Assembly (NCBI GenBank): GCA_028282885.1
Contig: JANQGX010000081.1
Span: 1 to 64,000, forward strand
DNA length: 64,000 nucleotides
Direction of reading: 5' to 3'
From: SAR324 cluster bacterium
GTDB taxonomy: Bacteria; SAR324; XYD2-FULL-50-16
Each line of letters opens with the position of its first letter. Position 1 is the stretch's first letter. This document shows positions 34,246 through 43,383 of this stretch, piece by piece. Made by a program: the position numbers and the translations under genes. Under the pieces are notes generated by a model. The model was given only the letters and a program-made list of their open reading frames with translations. It ran no database searches and was not told the DNA's origin.

Positions 34246-34818
34246 ATGGATAAACAAGCCTTTAGACAATCAGTGGTTGTTCCTGTATCCATGGTCTTTC
34301 TGGTCATGGTTTGTTCTATTCTTATGCATCGCTTCTCAGCAACCCTGGATAGCGACTTTATTCAGCGGACCCTGGCTTTTGTTTTCGGAACGACGTTTTT
34401 TCTGGCTGTAGCTTTTGGAACACCGTTTGTTTACGCGTTTGCCTACCTGGGAGGTGCGTCTCTAAAATTGAGAATTCTAGCCATATCCGTCACACCTTTC
34501 GCCTGGGCCACCAAGGAGTGTATCAAAATATATGAATCCCATACCATCCTGGAATGCCTGTACTGGTATCTGAATCCGCTAAATATCTGGCTGGTATTGC
34601 TGATGACACTTGAGGCGGGACTGGCGGATCTGTACTGTCGCCGCCTGAGAAAAAAACAAGGAGATGATGTTCGTGTGGCAAATCCCGCTTCCCTCGCTGT
34701 CGTATCGATTAGTCTGATTCTTTTCATTGCTGTCTATTCCTGGGGAAAAGGGGAAAACATCTATGTTATCTTTCTGAAAGGATATCGATATTTCTTCGGA
34801 TCGGGTCTACAGGTTTAA
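34246..34818 (+). CDS. integral membrane protein of unknown function
   Basis: A 190-aa protein with about five hydrophobic helices: VVVPVSMVFLVMVCSILM, FVFGTTFFLAVAFG, a segment near 70-90, IWLVLLMTLEAGLADLY and LAVVSISLILFIAVYSW. There are no cofactor or transport motifs. I do not recognise the family. It follows the FGGY kinase by 48 bp, with AGGAGA upstream, and precedes the sulfatase by 41 bp, so the three genes are probably co-transcribed. Confidence 0.6.
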   Translation: MDKQAFRQSVVVPVSMVFLVMVCSILMHRFSATLDSDFIQRTLAFVFGTTFFLAVAFGTPFVYAFAYLGGASLKLRILAISVTPFAWATKECIKIYESHTILECLYWYLNPLNIWLVLLMTLEAGLADLYCRRLRKKQGDDVRVANPASLAVVSISLILFIAVYSWGKGENIYVIFLKGYRYFFGSGLQV

Positions 34819-34859
34819 AGAAGAAATCAACAGTAAATCCCAACTAGGAGGACCGACGC

Positions 34860-36293
34860 ATGCTAAAACAATCAAAGCGATCATTCCCGGATCTACTGTC
34901 CAGAAGAGATGCGCTGAAGATGCTGGGAGCGATATCTGCTGCCGGTCTTGGGGAGTTGGCGCTTCCGAAAATCGCAGCTGCAACCGACGGGAAATCGAAC
35001 CAACGGCCCAATATCATTTTCATCCTCGGAGACAATCATAACGCGAATGTCATGGGCTGTGCCGGACATCCCTTTATTAAAACGCCGGGATTGGATCGAT
35101 TGGCTCGGGAGGGTGTCTTGTTCGAGAAAACGTTCAACACAACCTCCCTCTGCAGTCCCTCAAGGGCAAGTATTCTCACCGGAGCCTACGCACACAGGCA
35201 TGGTGTCAGAAACAATCACACCCCGTGGACCGGGCAAATGAAGACGTTTCTGGAGCATCTGTCGAATAACGACTATGATACCGCCTTCATCGGAAAATGG
35301 CATATGCCGGGCAAAGGCCTGCCCGATATGCCGTTTCTTGATCTCTTTGTCTCCTATACCTATCGGGAGGGGCAGGGTTCCTACTTCAACTGCCCCATGA
35401 TTGTCGACGGTGAAGAGGTGCCGTCGCGCCGGGAGTATATTACCGAAGAAGTCACCGACTGGGCCATTGAATTCATGGAGCGAAAAAGAAGCGAGACAAA
35501 CGGGCAGGAGAATCCATTTTGCATCTATCTTGCCCACCGGCCGGGTCACCCTCCTTGCGAAGCGCCAAAGGATATCCGCGGTATGTACGACGATGTGAAA
35601 CTGGATCTGCCCAAAGGCATTGATCCCTGGTGGTTCGGGAAGATGAACCAGAACGTCTTCCAGGGGATTATGATGGGATCCTATGAGACCCAGTACCGGA
35701 AATACTGCGAGGTGCTTACAGCCATGGACCGGGATATTGCGCGCCTGCTAGACAAGGTGGATGAATCAGGCTTGAGAGAAAATACGATGGTGATCTACCT
35801 GGGAGATAATGGAATGCAGTGGGGAACGCACGGTCGTCATGGTATTCGGGAACCCTATGAGGATTCGGCCAGGTTGCCGTTTATCGTTCGCGCTCCGGGC
35901 TGGATTGACGATCACGGCTCCCGAAGGAAGCAGATGGCGCTGAATATCGATATCGCACCCACATTGCTGGATCTGGCAGGGATCCCCATTCCGCCTGAAA
36001 TGGATGGTGAAAGCCTGCAATCGATCTTCAGGGATGGCGGAGCAGAGGGAAGGGAAGCATTTCTGATGGAATTCTGGAAATACTACCCGGAAAATACGCC
36101 ATCCTACGTTGGGGTAAGAACCAACACTCATAAATATATCGAGTTCGAGAAGGGGAGAACACCTTGGCTATTTGACCTGGTCAACGATCCGAAAGAGATG
36201 AACAATCTTTTTGGAACCGAAGACGGTGACAAACTTTTACCGATAATGAAAAAAATACTGGCTGAACAAAGATCCAGACAACCAGTGGTGTAA
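34860..36293 (+). CDS. Tat-exported arylsulfatase-type sulfatase
   Basis: A 477-aa sulfatase. The N-terminus has a twin-arginine motif (LSRRDALKML, Arg15-Arg16) and a hydrophobic stretch ending in Ala, so folded export is likely. The formylglycine precursor is Cys98 in CSPSRASILTG. Other active-site segments are NIIFILGDNH (58-59 is Asp-Asn where many sulfatases have Asp-Asp), HRHGVR, GKWHMPG, HRPGHPPCE and GDNGMQWGTHG. It should release sulfate from a periplasmic sulfate ester, probably carbohydrate given the kinase and propeller lipoprotein upstream. A full AGGAGG site precedes the start. No dedicated maturase gene is in the window. Confidence 0.9.
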   Translation: MLKQSKRSFPDLLSRRDALKMLGAISAAGLGELALPKIAAATDGKSNQRPNIIFILGDNHNANVMGCAGHPFIKTPGLDRLAREGVLFEKTFNTTSLCSPSRASILTGAYAHRHGVRNNHTPWTGQMKTFLEHLSNNDYDTAFIGKWHMPGKGLPDMPFLDLFVSYTYREGQGSYFNCPMIVDGEEVPSRREYITEEVTDWAIEFMERKRSETNGQENPFCIYLAHRPGHPPCEAPKDIRGMYDDVKLDLPKGIDPWWFGKMNQNVFQGIMMGSYETQYRKYCEVLTAMDRDIARLLDKVDESGLRENTMVIYLGDNGMQWGTHGRHGIREPYEDSARLPFIVRAPGWIDDHGSRRKQMALNIDIAPTLLDLAGIPIPPEMDGESLQSIFRDGGAEGREAFLMEFWKYYPENTPSYVGVRTNTHKYIEFEKGRTPWLFDLVNDPKEMNNLFGTEDGDKLLPIMKKILAEQRSRQPVV

Positions 36294-36534
36294 ATTCTCA
36301 ATGAATGCGGTCAACACGGCGCAATGTACCCTCTTGGATATGCCTTGACTAAATATGGAGATGTGCAGGTTAAGAACGGGGAGCTGATCGTTATCCGGGG
36401 ACGGAGATCGGCTGATGTTTAACTCCACAGACCAACTCATTCCGATCATGAACAACGACCTGTTAAGAATCGAAGAAAAATCCCTTTTTACGGTAGCGGC
36501 GCATGGATTTTAGTGAAGGAGGATAGATCCGGCA

Positions 36535-36636
36535 AAGGTGTTTCGATACCCGACCGACGACCAGGGCCGTTACATCCGTTCCGTCGGGAACGGTGGCTGC
36601 AATCGCGGTTCCGGAAATCGTGGTGGTAAGTAACAT
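36535..36636 (-). pseudogene. fragment of a beta-sandwich lipoprotein domain
   Basis: The minus-strand segment ISGTAIAATVPDGTDVTALVV closely resembles VDGTNISATVPNGTGVAALVA in the lipoprotein at 30767-32614. It has no start, signal or continuation that makes a domain, so it looks like a scrap of a related gene. The rest of 36294-36736 shows no recognisable gene. Confidence 0.4.
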
Positions 36637-36736
36637 TCTGGGGTTGGTATTTCGCCACATCAATGACTTCAACTTCATACTGACTACTTCAGTAGTGAAA
36701 TAATAACAAAGTACTAAATTAGACACATTCCACAAC

Positions 36737-37693
36737 TCAGCAGTATTTTTTGATGAACTGCTTGGGAAGTATGCCGAACCGTTTTTTGAATGCGGCTCCA
36801 AAATGGCTGACATTGACATAACCGACTTCCCAGGCCACTTCGCTGACATTCATCGATGTCTCAAGAAAAAGCAGCCTTGCCTTCTGCATTTTGCTTTCCC
36901 TGATAAAGGCAAAAACCGGCATGCCATAGACCTTTCTAAAGCCACGTTCAAGTTTGTTGATACTGAGGTTGGCCTGCTTCGCCAGAGTTTGAAGCGAAGG
37001 GGGCGAATCCTGGTGTTGAAGCAATTGCTCGCCAATATGAATGATCTTGTCCCGCTCCATCGGACTCAGGGACTGATCGTACGAGTTGCTTTGATCTCCG
37101 GCTTTAAGTAAAGCCACCTGCAATGCAATGAGCTCCAATGTTCTCCCTTCCAGATATAGTCTTCTGTTAACACCTTGTGGAGCGCCATTTGCAACCTGAT
37201 GAGCCACAGATTTTACTGCCGGCGACATTTTACCCAATAATCTGAATTCTCCAGACAGCCTTCCTTCGCAGAGCTGCTGCAGTTGGACGGGAAGGTCATC
37301 CATATCACTTTCATACATCGATGCCAATGTATCGGGGGTAATCAGAATATGCAGCACACGGGCCGCATGCCCTGCCGCTTTTCGTATAACACCTTCTGCA
37401 TCGGTAAAAAAGGATATACCTCCTATGCCTGCCCTGCTTTTCAACGGGTTCAGCCTGTTTCCCACAATATCTTTATCGTTTTCGACATTGCCGGATAGAA
37501 TGCAACCAAAACCGATAATGGGTTTTTCAATTCGGTATGAGATTTCGGCGTCGGAATCTGCCTTAAGATTAATGCTGGAAAGGGATAGCCCATTTCTGAG
37601 ATCCAGTTGGTGCATTCTATGCTCCTGTATCTGGCTCCAGTTTTGGCCCTTTTTAGTGGTCTCTATTTTGAAAAATCCGGCATTTTCTTTCAT
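36737..37693 (-). CDS. AraC-family transcriptional regulator
   Basis: A 318-aa protein. The C-terminal 100 residues hold two helix-turn-helix units: PSLQTLAKQANLSINKLERGF and NVSEVAWEVGYVNVSHFGAAF, followed by FKKRFGILPKQF, the PROSITE-type AraC signature. The N-terminal 200 residues contain no cupin motif and resemble the PchR-like group (ISYRIEKPIIGFGCILSG). PchR-type proteins respond to siderophores or other small ligands. It stands alone; an effect on the divergent XRE gene or the sulfatase cluster is possible but not indicated by sequence. No strong ribosome site is seen. Confidence 0.88.
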   Translation of the reverse strand: MKENAGFFKIETTKKGQNWSQIQEHRMHQLDLRNGLSLSSINLKADSDAEISYRIEKPIIGFGCILSGNVENDKDIVGNRLNPLKSRAGIGGISFFTDAEGVIRKAAGHAARVLHILITPDTLASMYESDMDDLPVQLQQLCEGRLSGEFRLLGKMSPAVKSVAHQVANGAPQGVNRRLYLEGRTLELIALQVALLKAGDQSNSYDQSLSPMERDKIIHIGEQLLQHQDSPPSLQTLAKQANLSINKLERGFRKVYGMPVFAFIRESKMQKARLLFLETSMNVSEVAWEVGYVNVSHFGAAFKKRFGILPKQFIKKYC

Positions 37694-37940
37694 TGTCTTA
37701 TCATCTGCAAATAGTTATTAATGCTAAGTCACGAGAAATACTGAGAGAGGTTATTAGAATCCATATTAACACATCTCGCTATTTCAGTTTTTGAGCCAGA
37801 TCATATTAGAGAAACTCCAAGCTTCGTTATTGAAAAAAGTCCTGTTTGCATGTAGATAAAATACCTTTCTTATTATTTGATAACTCGGTAGGCCTTTTCG
37901 GCAATGCAAGGTTCGGATTTTTTCACAATCAGAGCTATCT

Positions 37941-38013
37941 ATGAGGGATTGAACAACTGTTCTGTCTATTGTATCTTTCAGGTAACAGTACTCATTACCT
38001 CGGAGAAAAAAAC
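37941..38013 (+). promoter_or_regulatory. promoter-operator of the XRE regulator gene
   Basis: An AGGTAA-N9-TTACCT palindrome (37980-38000) lies between TATTGTATCTT, a possible -10 region, and the CGGAGAAA ribosome site. A near copy of the whole leader occurs at 14045-14130. The position is typical of autorepression by an HTH_3 protein. The rest of 37694-37940 holds nothing recognised. Confidence 0.5.
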
Positions 38014-38817
38014 ATGCTGAATCTTACGGAAACTCCCAATAACGATTCTGTAGGGGACCATTTGCGTTATTGGCGACAAATAAGACGGATCAGCCAGATG
38101 GATCTGGCACTTGATGTCGGTATCTCTTCGAAACATCTTAGTTTTGTGGAAACAGGCAAGTCCCGGCCCAGCCGCAAATTGATTCTCAGAATAGCCCAAG
38201 CTTTAAAACTGCCGCTGAGACACCAAAACAATTTCTTAAAAGTCGCCGGGTACTCTTCGGAATACAGTGAAGAGCCGTTCGACGGTCAGAAGATGGAGAT
38301 GATCAGACAAGCGCTCCAGCGAATGATCGATCAGCATAACCCCTATCCCGCCTTTGTTGTTAACACAACTTACAATATCCTCATGAAAAACACCGGATTT
38401 GATCTGATGGTAAGTTTCTTTCTGGGTGAAGAAGGCTTGAAGGTGGCAGATCACGCATTCAGATTGGTGTTTGCGGAAAACGGGTTATGGCGGTATATCG
38501 ATAACTGGCCGGCGGTAAGGCAGTTCATGACAAATCGTTTGTGGGAAGAGGCAGCAGCGACTCAAAACGAAGAGTTGATCTCCCTTTACAGGGAAATATC
38601 ACAACAACACCAGGATTCGGCAATGGAGATCCAGGTGGACAACGATCTTCCAATCTTAAGTCTGACCATGGAAAAAGACGCCATCAGGGGTAGTTTCTTT
38701 ACGACCATAACAACCCTGGGAACCCCACTGGACTTAACAACACAGGAACTCCGTATCGAATCGCTTTTTCCGGCCGATGAGAAGACGAAGCAGTTGTTTT
38801 CTGCGCTAATGGAATAG
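38014..38817 (+). CDS. XRE-family regulator with MmyB-like ligand-binding domain
   Basis: A 267-aa protein starting at 38014 after CGGAGAAA; the open frame reaches back to 37969, but that part overlaps the operator. Residues about 12-70 form an HTH_3 domain (LRYWRQIRRISQMDLALDVG, SSKHLSFVETGKSRPSR). Residues 100-260 match the PAS-like MmyB domain (YPAFVVNTTYNILMKNTGFD, then late ITTLGTPLDLTTQELRIESLFPAD), which binds small hydrophobic ligands in relatives. Such regulators usually control an adjacent dehydrogenase or their own gene. The convergent neighbour is a diaminopentanoate-dehydrogenase-like gene. Confidence 0.88.
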   Translation: MLNLTETPNNDSVGDHLRYWRQIRRISQMDLALDVGISSKHLSFVETGKSRPSRKLILRIAQALKLPLRHQNNFLKVAGYSSEYSEEPFDGQKMEMIRQALQRMIDQHNPYPAFVVNTTYNILMKNTGFDLMVSFFLGEEGLKVADHAFRLVFAENGLWRYIDNWPAVRQFMTNRLWEEAAATQNEELISLYREISQQHQDSAMEIQVDNDLPILSLTMEKDAIRGSFFTTITTLGTPLDLTTQELRIESLFPADEKTKQLFSALME

Positions 38818-38965
38818 CGAAGTTGCCCGAGGTAGTCCGTTCTTGTTGTATAGCGAGGGGGCTTCGCTGGGAAGAAGAACCAGCTTCTTTGAATTCTGCG
38901 AGAAAGCTTGCTCCGCTCCTGGTGAAGGGCTATTCACCATGATCATCAGAAAAGAGGATTTGCCA

Positions 38966-39991
38966 TTAAACAAGTGATCGCATATCCCCCATCACGGCAC
39001 TTGGCAGCACCATATCTTTCATGGATACCAGCCCTGATTCCTGATTGATGATCTTCGGAATCATGTTGACCAACATCGTCGAGGTGGTCCAGCCGTTCTC
39101 ATTGGATAATTCGTAACGTAGCTTAACGGTCGGTTTGCCCGTGATAGCAACCTCTACCCAGAATGGCGGCAAATCCGAACAGATGGGTCCGTGCACATGT
39201 GATTTGATCAGCTCTTTTCCCTTTGCGAAGCAACGGGTTGTCTGGGAAAAACCGGAGACCGTTCCTTTTCGAACAAACAGATCACCTACCCGGATGTCCC
39301 AGGCTGCTATCAAAGCCTCCATCTCCTCCTGCACATCGTCAATTTCCCAGCCCAAGGCTGAAGCGACCATCAAGGGAGGAGCAGACATATCAATATCAAC
39401 CTCTTTTCCCAGTTGCCGTTTGTATTCATCCGGTTCCAATCCAAGCCCCATGCCCTTCCATACTGTCGGACCGTATGGAAACACGTCACCAAAAAAATCA
39501 ATATCGATATGTTCAACTTCATAACATCCGGCTGAAGCCACAATGGGAATAACATCCGGAATCAACCCGGGACAGACCCCTGTACCGAGAATGGATACGC
39601 CGTTTTCCTTTGCCACTTCATCCAGTTTCTTCGCATTTTCGGGGTCTTCACGCCAGGGAAAGGAAAGGGGTTCGGACGTTGAAATGACATTCATTCCTGC
39701 TTTTAGCGCAGGCAGAACCTGTTCATATAATTCATCGACAGCCGTAACGGTTGAATACAAAGCCACATCCGCCTCAATCTTGCCGCAGGTTTCCCGAACA
39801 TCACTTTCTACCCTGATACCGGTTTTTTCTCCAAGTTCGCAAATTTCCCCCAGGTCCTTTCCGACGTAATCCGGATTGTGGTCAACTGCTGCGACTATCC
39901 TGATTCCTTTTTTTGTTTTCAGAATTTGACAGAGCTTTTTACCCATTTCTCCTAAACCAACAACAATGGTTTTGATTTCGTTTTCCATCAT
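38966..39991 (-). CDS. 2,4-diaminopentanoate dehydrogenase-like NAD(P) oxidoreductase
   Basis: A 341-aa protein with an N-terminal dihydrodipicolinate-reductase-type Rossmann domain (IVVGLGEMGKKLCQIL, then IVAAVDHNPDYVGKDLGE) and a C-terminal domain with STSEPLSFPW, GTGVCPGLIPDV and DFFGDVFPYGP, as in the Ord enzymes of clostridial ornithine fermentation and relatives. The start at 39991 follows GGGGAGAG. Oxidative deamination of a diamino or amino acid would be the expected reaction, but the family is broad. It lies about 300 bp after dctM on the same strand and may act on the product of the imported compound. Confidence 0.78.
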   Translation of the reverse strand: MMENEIKTIVVGLGEMGKKLCQILKTKKGIRIVAAVDHNPDYVGKDLGEICELGEKTGIRVESDVRETCGKIEADVALYSTVTAVDELYEQVLPALKAGMNVISTSEPLSFPWREDPENAKKLDEVAKENGVSILGTGVCPGLIPDVIPIVASAGCYEVEHIDIDFFGDVFPYGPTVWKGMGLGLEPDEYKRQLGKEVDIDMSAPPLMVASALGWEIDDVQEEMEALIAAWDIRVGDLFVRKGTVSGFSQTTRCFAKGKELIKSHVHGPICSDLPPFWVEVAITGKPTVKLRYELSNENGWTTSTMLVNMIPKIINQESGLVSMKDMVLPSAVMGDMRSLV

Positions 39992-40196
39992 TTTTTCTCT
40001 CCCCGTCATATATGTTTTTTGGCGCACTACCTTTTGATAAATCAATGCTTTGACGATGTTTTCTTAAGAACTGGGTATCTTTACAACCTTATTCTGGGAT
40101 ATGGCAAAGCTTTGGTGTCATCCCCTGTTGCATGTTGGGTTTAGTCTGGGAGGGTCATAGGATTAAACTGATATACCTGTTTTTTTGTCCCTTGGT

Positions 40197-40216
40197 GCCG
40201 GATCGATGTCCGGCAT
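40197..40216. other. perfect 7-bp hairpin after dctM
   Basis: TGCCGGA and TCCGGCA flank a 6-nt loop in the spacer between the dctM and dehydrogenase genes. No T-run follows on the minus strand, so it is more likely an mRNA-processing or stabilising hairpin than a terminator. Confidence 0.35.
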
Positions 40217-40287
40217 AACACGTTGTGAGGTTCTTATCTTACGTGAGAAACCTGAGTTGCATGTTATTCGGTGGTGGCAGATCGTGT

Positions 40288-41598
40288 CTAGGTCATGGTT
40301 GACGGCAGCCAGGTAGCCAGGGCCGGGAACATCATCACCAGAATCAGGGCCACTAGTTGCAGGGCGATAAAAGGGAGCACTCCCTTATAGATGGTCACTG
40401 TGCTGATGTGCTTGGGGGTAATGGCACGCATGTAGAAAAGATTAAATCCGTATGGGGGGGTTAACAAGGCACATTGCATGTTAATCAGGATCAGCACCCC
40501 ATACCAGATAGGATCAAATCCCAGGTTTTTGATAATGGGGACAAATATGGGCATGGTCAAAAAGAGGATTGCAAAATCGTCCATAAAGGTTCCCAGGATG
40601 AAAATGGACAATTGCATAAAAATGATGACTCCCAAACCACCGGCAGGAAACAGGCTTATAATTTCGTTTATGATTTTCGGCGCTCCCAGCGCATTATAGA
40701 CATTTGAAAAAACGGTTACGCACATGATCATCCAGGCTATCATGCCCAGTAGCTTGAATGAACTCTGAAGAGCATCCATCAACCTTTTCCAGGTCAGACA
40801 CCGTTTCATCAGTGCCACAAGAATAGCACTCATGGCTCCAACGCCCGATGCTTCGGTTGGCGTTGTAGCTCCCGAGTAAATGCCTCCCAAAACCACAAAG
40901 ATGATGCAGATGGGTAATATGACACCTTTCAAGGCCCGAATTCTCTCAGACCAGGAAGGCGCTTCTTCCTTGGGAATACTGGGGCACAAATCCGGTTGGA
41001 GCTGACTTCGAATCCCGATATACAAAATATAAAGAGCCGCCAGCATCAATCCCGGAATAAAAGAGGCAAAATAGAGTTTCCCCAAAGATACACTTGCCAA
41101 CGCGGCATACACGATAGCGATTACAGAAGGTGGAATCAGAAATCCCAGGAGTCCGCCTGCTGCAATTGACCCGATGGCAATACGAGTGTCATATCCTCTT
41201 TTCATCATTGCCGGCAAAGCCATAATCCCGACCGTCAGGGTTCCCGCTTCACTGGATCCTGACATGGCACCCAACACGGTTCCCGAGGAGACGGTTCCCA
41301 TGGCAAGTCCGCCCCTCAGCCGGGATGTCCATAAATACAACACATTGAACAACTCATCCGCAATTCCCGTGTGGGCAAGGATATTGCCCATCAGGATGAA
41401 AAGCGGAATCGCCATGTAAACTTCGGAAGACATGGCACCAAACATGGAGGATGCCAACACAAACAGATGAGAAACACCCCACAATGATATGGTAAAGCCG
41501 ATACCGACGATCAACAATGAGAACGCAACATGTACACCCAGCAATAGTAGAGAGAACAGGCAAACAAACATCAACAGTGTTATCAATCCGATACTCAT
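40288..41598 (-). CDS. dctM: TRAP transporter large permease (DctM)
   Basis: A 436-aa protein with about twelve to thirteen hydrophobic helices. The ATG at 41598 is chosen over 41667 because it follows GGAGAAG and overlaps the dctQ stop codon as ATGA. DctM landmarks include AIPLFILMGNIL, GTVSSGTVLGAMSGSSEAGTL and GGLLGFLIPPSVIAIVYA. It forms the Na+-driven channel of a tripartite transporter with DctQ and the binding protein DctP. The substrate is probably a carboxylate, but family membership does not settle it. Confidence 0.93.
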   Translation of the reverse strand: MSIGLITLLMFVCLFSLLLLGVHVAFSLLIVGIGFTISLWGVSHLFVLASSMFGAMSSEVYMAIPLFILMGNILAHTGIADELFNVLYLWTSRLRGGLAMGTVSSGTVLGAMSGSSEAGTLTVGIMALPAMMKRGYDTRIAIGSIAAGGLLGFLIPPSVIAIVYAALASVSLGKLYFASFIPGLMLAALYILYIGIRSQLQPDLCPSIPKEEAPSWSERIRALKGVILPICIIFVVLGGIYSGATTPTEASGVGAMSAILVALMKRCLTWKRLMDALQSSFKLLGMIAWMIMCVTVFSNVYNALGAPKIINEIISLFPAGGLGVIIFMQLSIFILGTFMDDFAILFLTMPIFVPIIKNLGFDPIWYGVLILINMQCALLTPPYGFNLFYMRAITPKHISTVTIYKGVLPFIALQLVALILVMMFPALATWLPSTMT

Positions 41599-42119
41599 TG
41601 TTTCTTCTCCAGACAGGTTTCTACTCCAAAAACGATCATCAAGGTACGTCCCCATTTGACCAGGCACTGCAGAAACAGAAGGATGGCAGCAAGAGGGAGG
41701 AAGGACTTAACCGGCCAGACAATGGGTCGCAGGTAGGAATGTGCTCGTTCGCCGGTTTTAAAAGCCCAGACTGCCATGTCCAGTCCCTGCCAGATAACAA
41801 ATCCCATGGCGATACACACCAGGGGATAAGTAATGATGTCCACAACAGTCTTCTTTTGATCACTCCAGTTCCGATAGAGGATATCCAGGCGGACATGCGA
41901 GTCATGAAGAAAGGCATAAGCACCGGCCATCATTGCTGCCGCACTGAATACCTGACCGTTGACATCCCATGCCCAAACCGTTGGACTGTTGAACACATAG
42001 CGTAGTACAACTTCCAGCACCTGAATTCCCATTATAATCAACAATGACACACAGAAGAATTTCCCGGTCCAATCGGTAAATCGATCTATCCCGTTGAATA
42101 TTTTTACTATTAACTTCAT
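41595..42119 (-). CDS. dctQ: TRAP transporter small permease (DctQ)
   Basis: A 174-aa protein with four hydrophobic helices. The helix 2-3 region VFNSPTVWAWDVNGQVFSAAAMMAGA, then HVRLDILY, is the characteristic DctQ signature. It pairs with DctM in the membrane. Its stop overlaps the dctM start by four bases, indicating translational coupling, and it begins 84 bp after dctP. Confidence 0.92.
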   Translation of the reverse strand: MKLIVKIFNGIDRFTDWTGKFFCVSLLIIMGIQVLEVVLRYVFNSPTVWAWDVNGQVFSAAAMMAGAYAFLHDSHVRLDILYRNWSDQKKTVVDIITYPLVCIAMGFVIWQGLDMAVWAFKTGERAHSYLRPIVWPVKSFLPLAAILLFLQCLVKWGRTLMIVFGVETCLEKKQ

Positions 42120-42203
42120 AGCAGCCTTAACACTGGTGATGTTTGATTTGCTCTCTTCGTCAACGCTGACAAACGCTTTAAATGAATAGAGCTTTGCGGA
42201 TTG

Positions 42204-43196
42204 TTACTGTTTTGTTTTCAGGAACTTCTTCAGCATGCTGACAGCAACACGGCTTTCCTCGTCTTTGGATGCCACCTCGTCCCAAACCTTTACAGCTCTT
42301 GTTTTCATCCTCGCCAACTCGCCCGGTTCAAGCGTAATCACTTTAACACCGTAGGCCTTTGCCGCATCAAGTCCCTTGTTGTTCTCTACCATGATTTTAT
42401 CATAGAACTTGACCACATTTGTCTTCATCACTTCTTCATAACGGGCCTTGCCGGACTCGGAAAGCTTGTTCCAGGAATCCAGATTGATTACCCAATCCAG
42501 AATGATAGGGCTGATGGGGGCCGGTAACATGATATAGTCAACAACTTCCTTGAGTTTCATGGTTTCCAGTTCGGCGAAGCCGAAAAATACTCCGTCTATC
42601 GTTCCCAGTTTTAATCCCATGTACACATCTCCCGGATCAAACCAGATCGGATTTCCGCCTAAAACCTTTACCAGTTCCGCAGTAGGACCTTCTGCCCATA
42701 TTTTCTTTCCTTTGAAATCCTCCAGCTTTCGAACAGGAAACTTGGAAAACAGGGTCACAGGACCAAAAGGCATGGGGCATCCAAAGAAAACATTGTTTTT
42801 CTTCTCGATCTTTCTCATGTGCTCCAGAAAACCGAAGTCATAATAAAACTCCATGGCCTGGTCTACGTTCTCCCAACTGAAAGGCATTCCAAAGGCAACC
42901 TGTCCGGCTGTGGTACGCATCATGGAAACCATGTATGCAGCATCATAGACACCCCTGGAAAGGGCGGGATACATCTGCTCCACGGGAACCAAAGCACCGG
43001 ATTGGTAAAGCGTCGTCTTTAGTTGTCCCTTAAGTACATTATTTGAAGCTGCGACAATACCTTTCGCGGAATGGATTGTTCCTGCATCTTCGGGTGCAAA
43101 CAGAGTTTGCGCATTCCATTTGATCGGATCAGCATTCAGATTTCCCAATAAACCAAAGATTATTAACAAAAACAAAGCCGTTAGTACTCTCTTCAT
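42204..43196 (-). CDS. dctP: TRAP transporter periplasmic solute-binding protein (DctP)
   Basis: A 330-aa periplasmic receptor with a signal peptide (LTALFLLIIFGLLGNLNA). The DctP fold shows in KGIWAEGPTAEL-like KIWAEGPTAELVKVLGGNPI, GDVYMGLKLGTIDGVFFGF and KLSESGKARYEEVM. The usual Arg that grips a ligand carboxylate is probably in the FPVRKLEDFKGKKIW region. It catches substrate for DctQM. The ribosome site is AAGGAGG. It is 187 bp downstream of the molybdenum hydroxylase genes on the same strand and may import their substrate. Confidence 0.92.
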   Translation of the reverse strand: MKRVLTALFLLIIFGLLGNLNADPIKWNAQTLFAPEDAGTIHSAKGIVAASNNVLKGQLKTTLYQSGALVPVEQMYPALSRGVYDAAYMVSMMRTTAGQVAFGMPFSWENVDQAMEFYYDFGFLEHMRKIEKKNNVFFGCPMPFGPVTLFSKFPVRKLEDFKGKKIWAEGPTAELVKVLGGNPIWFDPGDVYMGLKLGTIDGVFFGFAELETMKLKEVVDYIMLPAPISPIILDWVINLDSWNKLSESGKARYEEVMKTNVVKFYDKIMVENNKGLDAAKAYGVKVITLEPGELARMKTRAVKVWDEVASKDEESRVAVSMLKKFLKTKQ

Positions 43197-43270
43197 AACA
43201 CCCTCCTTAAAGGCAAAACAGTTATCATTATAGCAACAGCCGTAGCCAAATGGTACGGGTTGCCATTCAT

Positions 43271-43309
43271 CCCTGCAAAGGGATTTTTATCCCGTCCTTG
43301 CACAAGGAC
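43271..43309. promoter_or_regulatory. cluster of small hairpins between the hydroxylase operon and dctP
   Basis: CCCT-GCAA-AGGG (43271-43282) and GGGAT-TTTT-ATCCC (43280-43293) share the GGG and are mutually exclusive. They are followed at once by GTCCTTG-CA-CAAGGAC (43294-43309). Such alternative stems could attenuate or process the transcript between the hydroxylase genes and dctP. No known riboswitch was recognised. Confidence 0.4.
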
Positions 43310-43383
43310 AGGTTTATGGCCGCAAATTTCAGATGATCATGCAGCCAAATCAACCCTGGTAAACGTGAAGGAACCGTCTTGAA

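Noticed and set aside
36416..36510. Short plus-strand frame DQLIPIMNNDLLRIEE similar to the sulfatase tail DKLLPIMKKILAEQ
   Set aside because: The likeness is only about a dozen residues with no continuing homology upstream, so a partial sulfatase duplication is not established.
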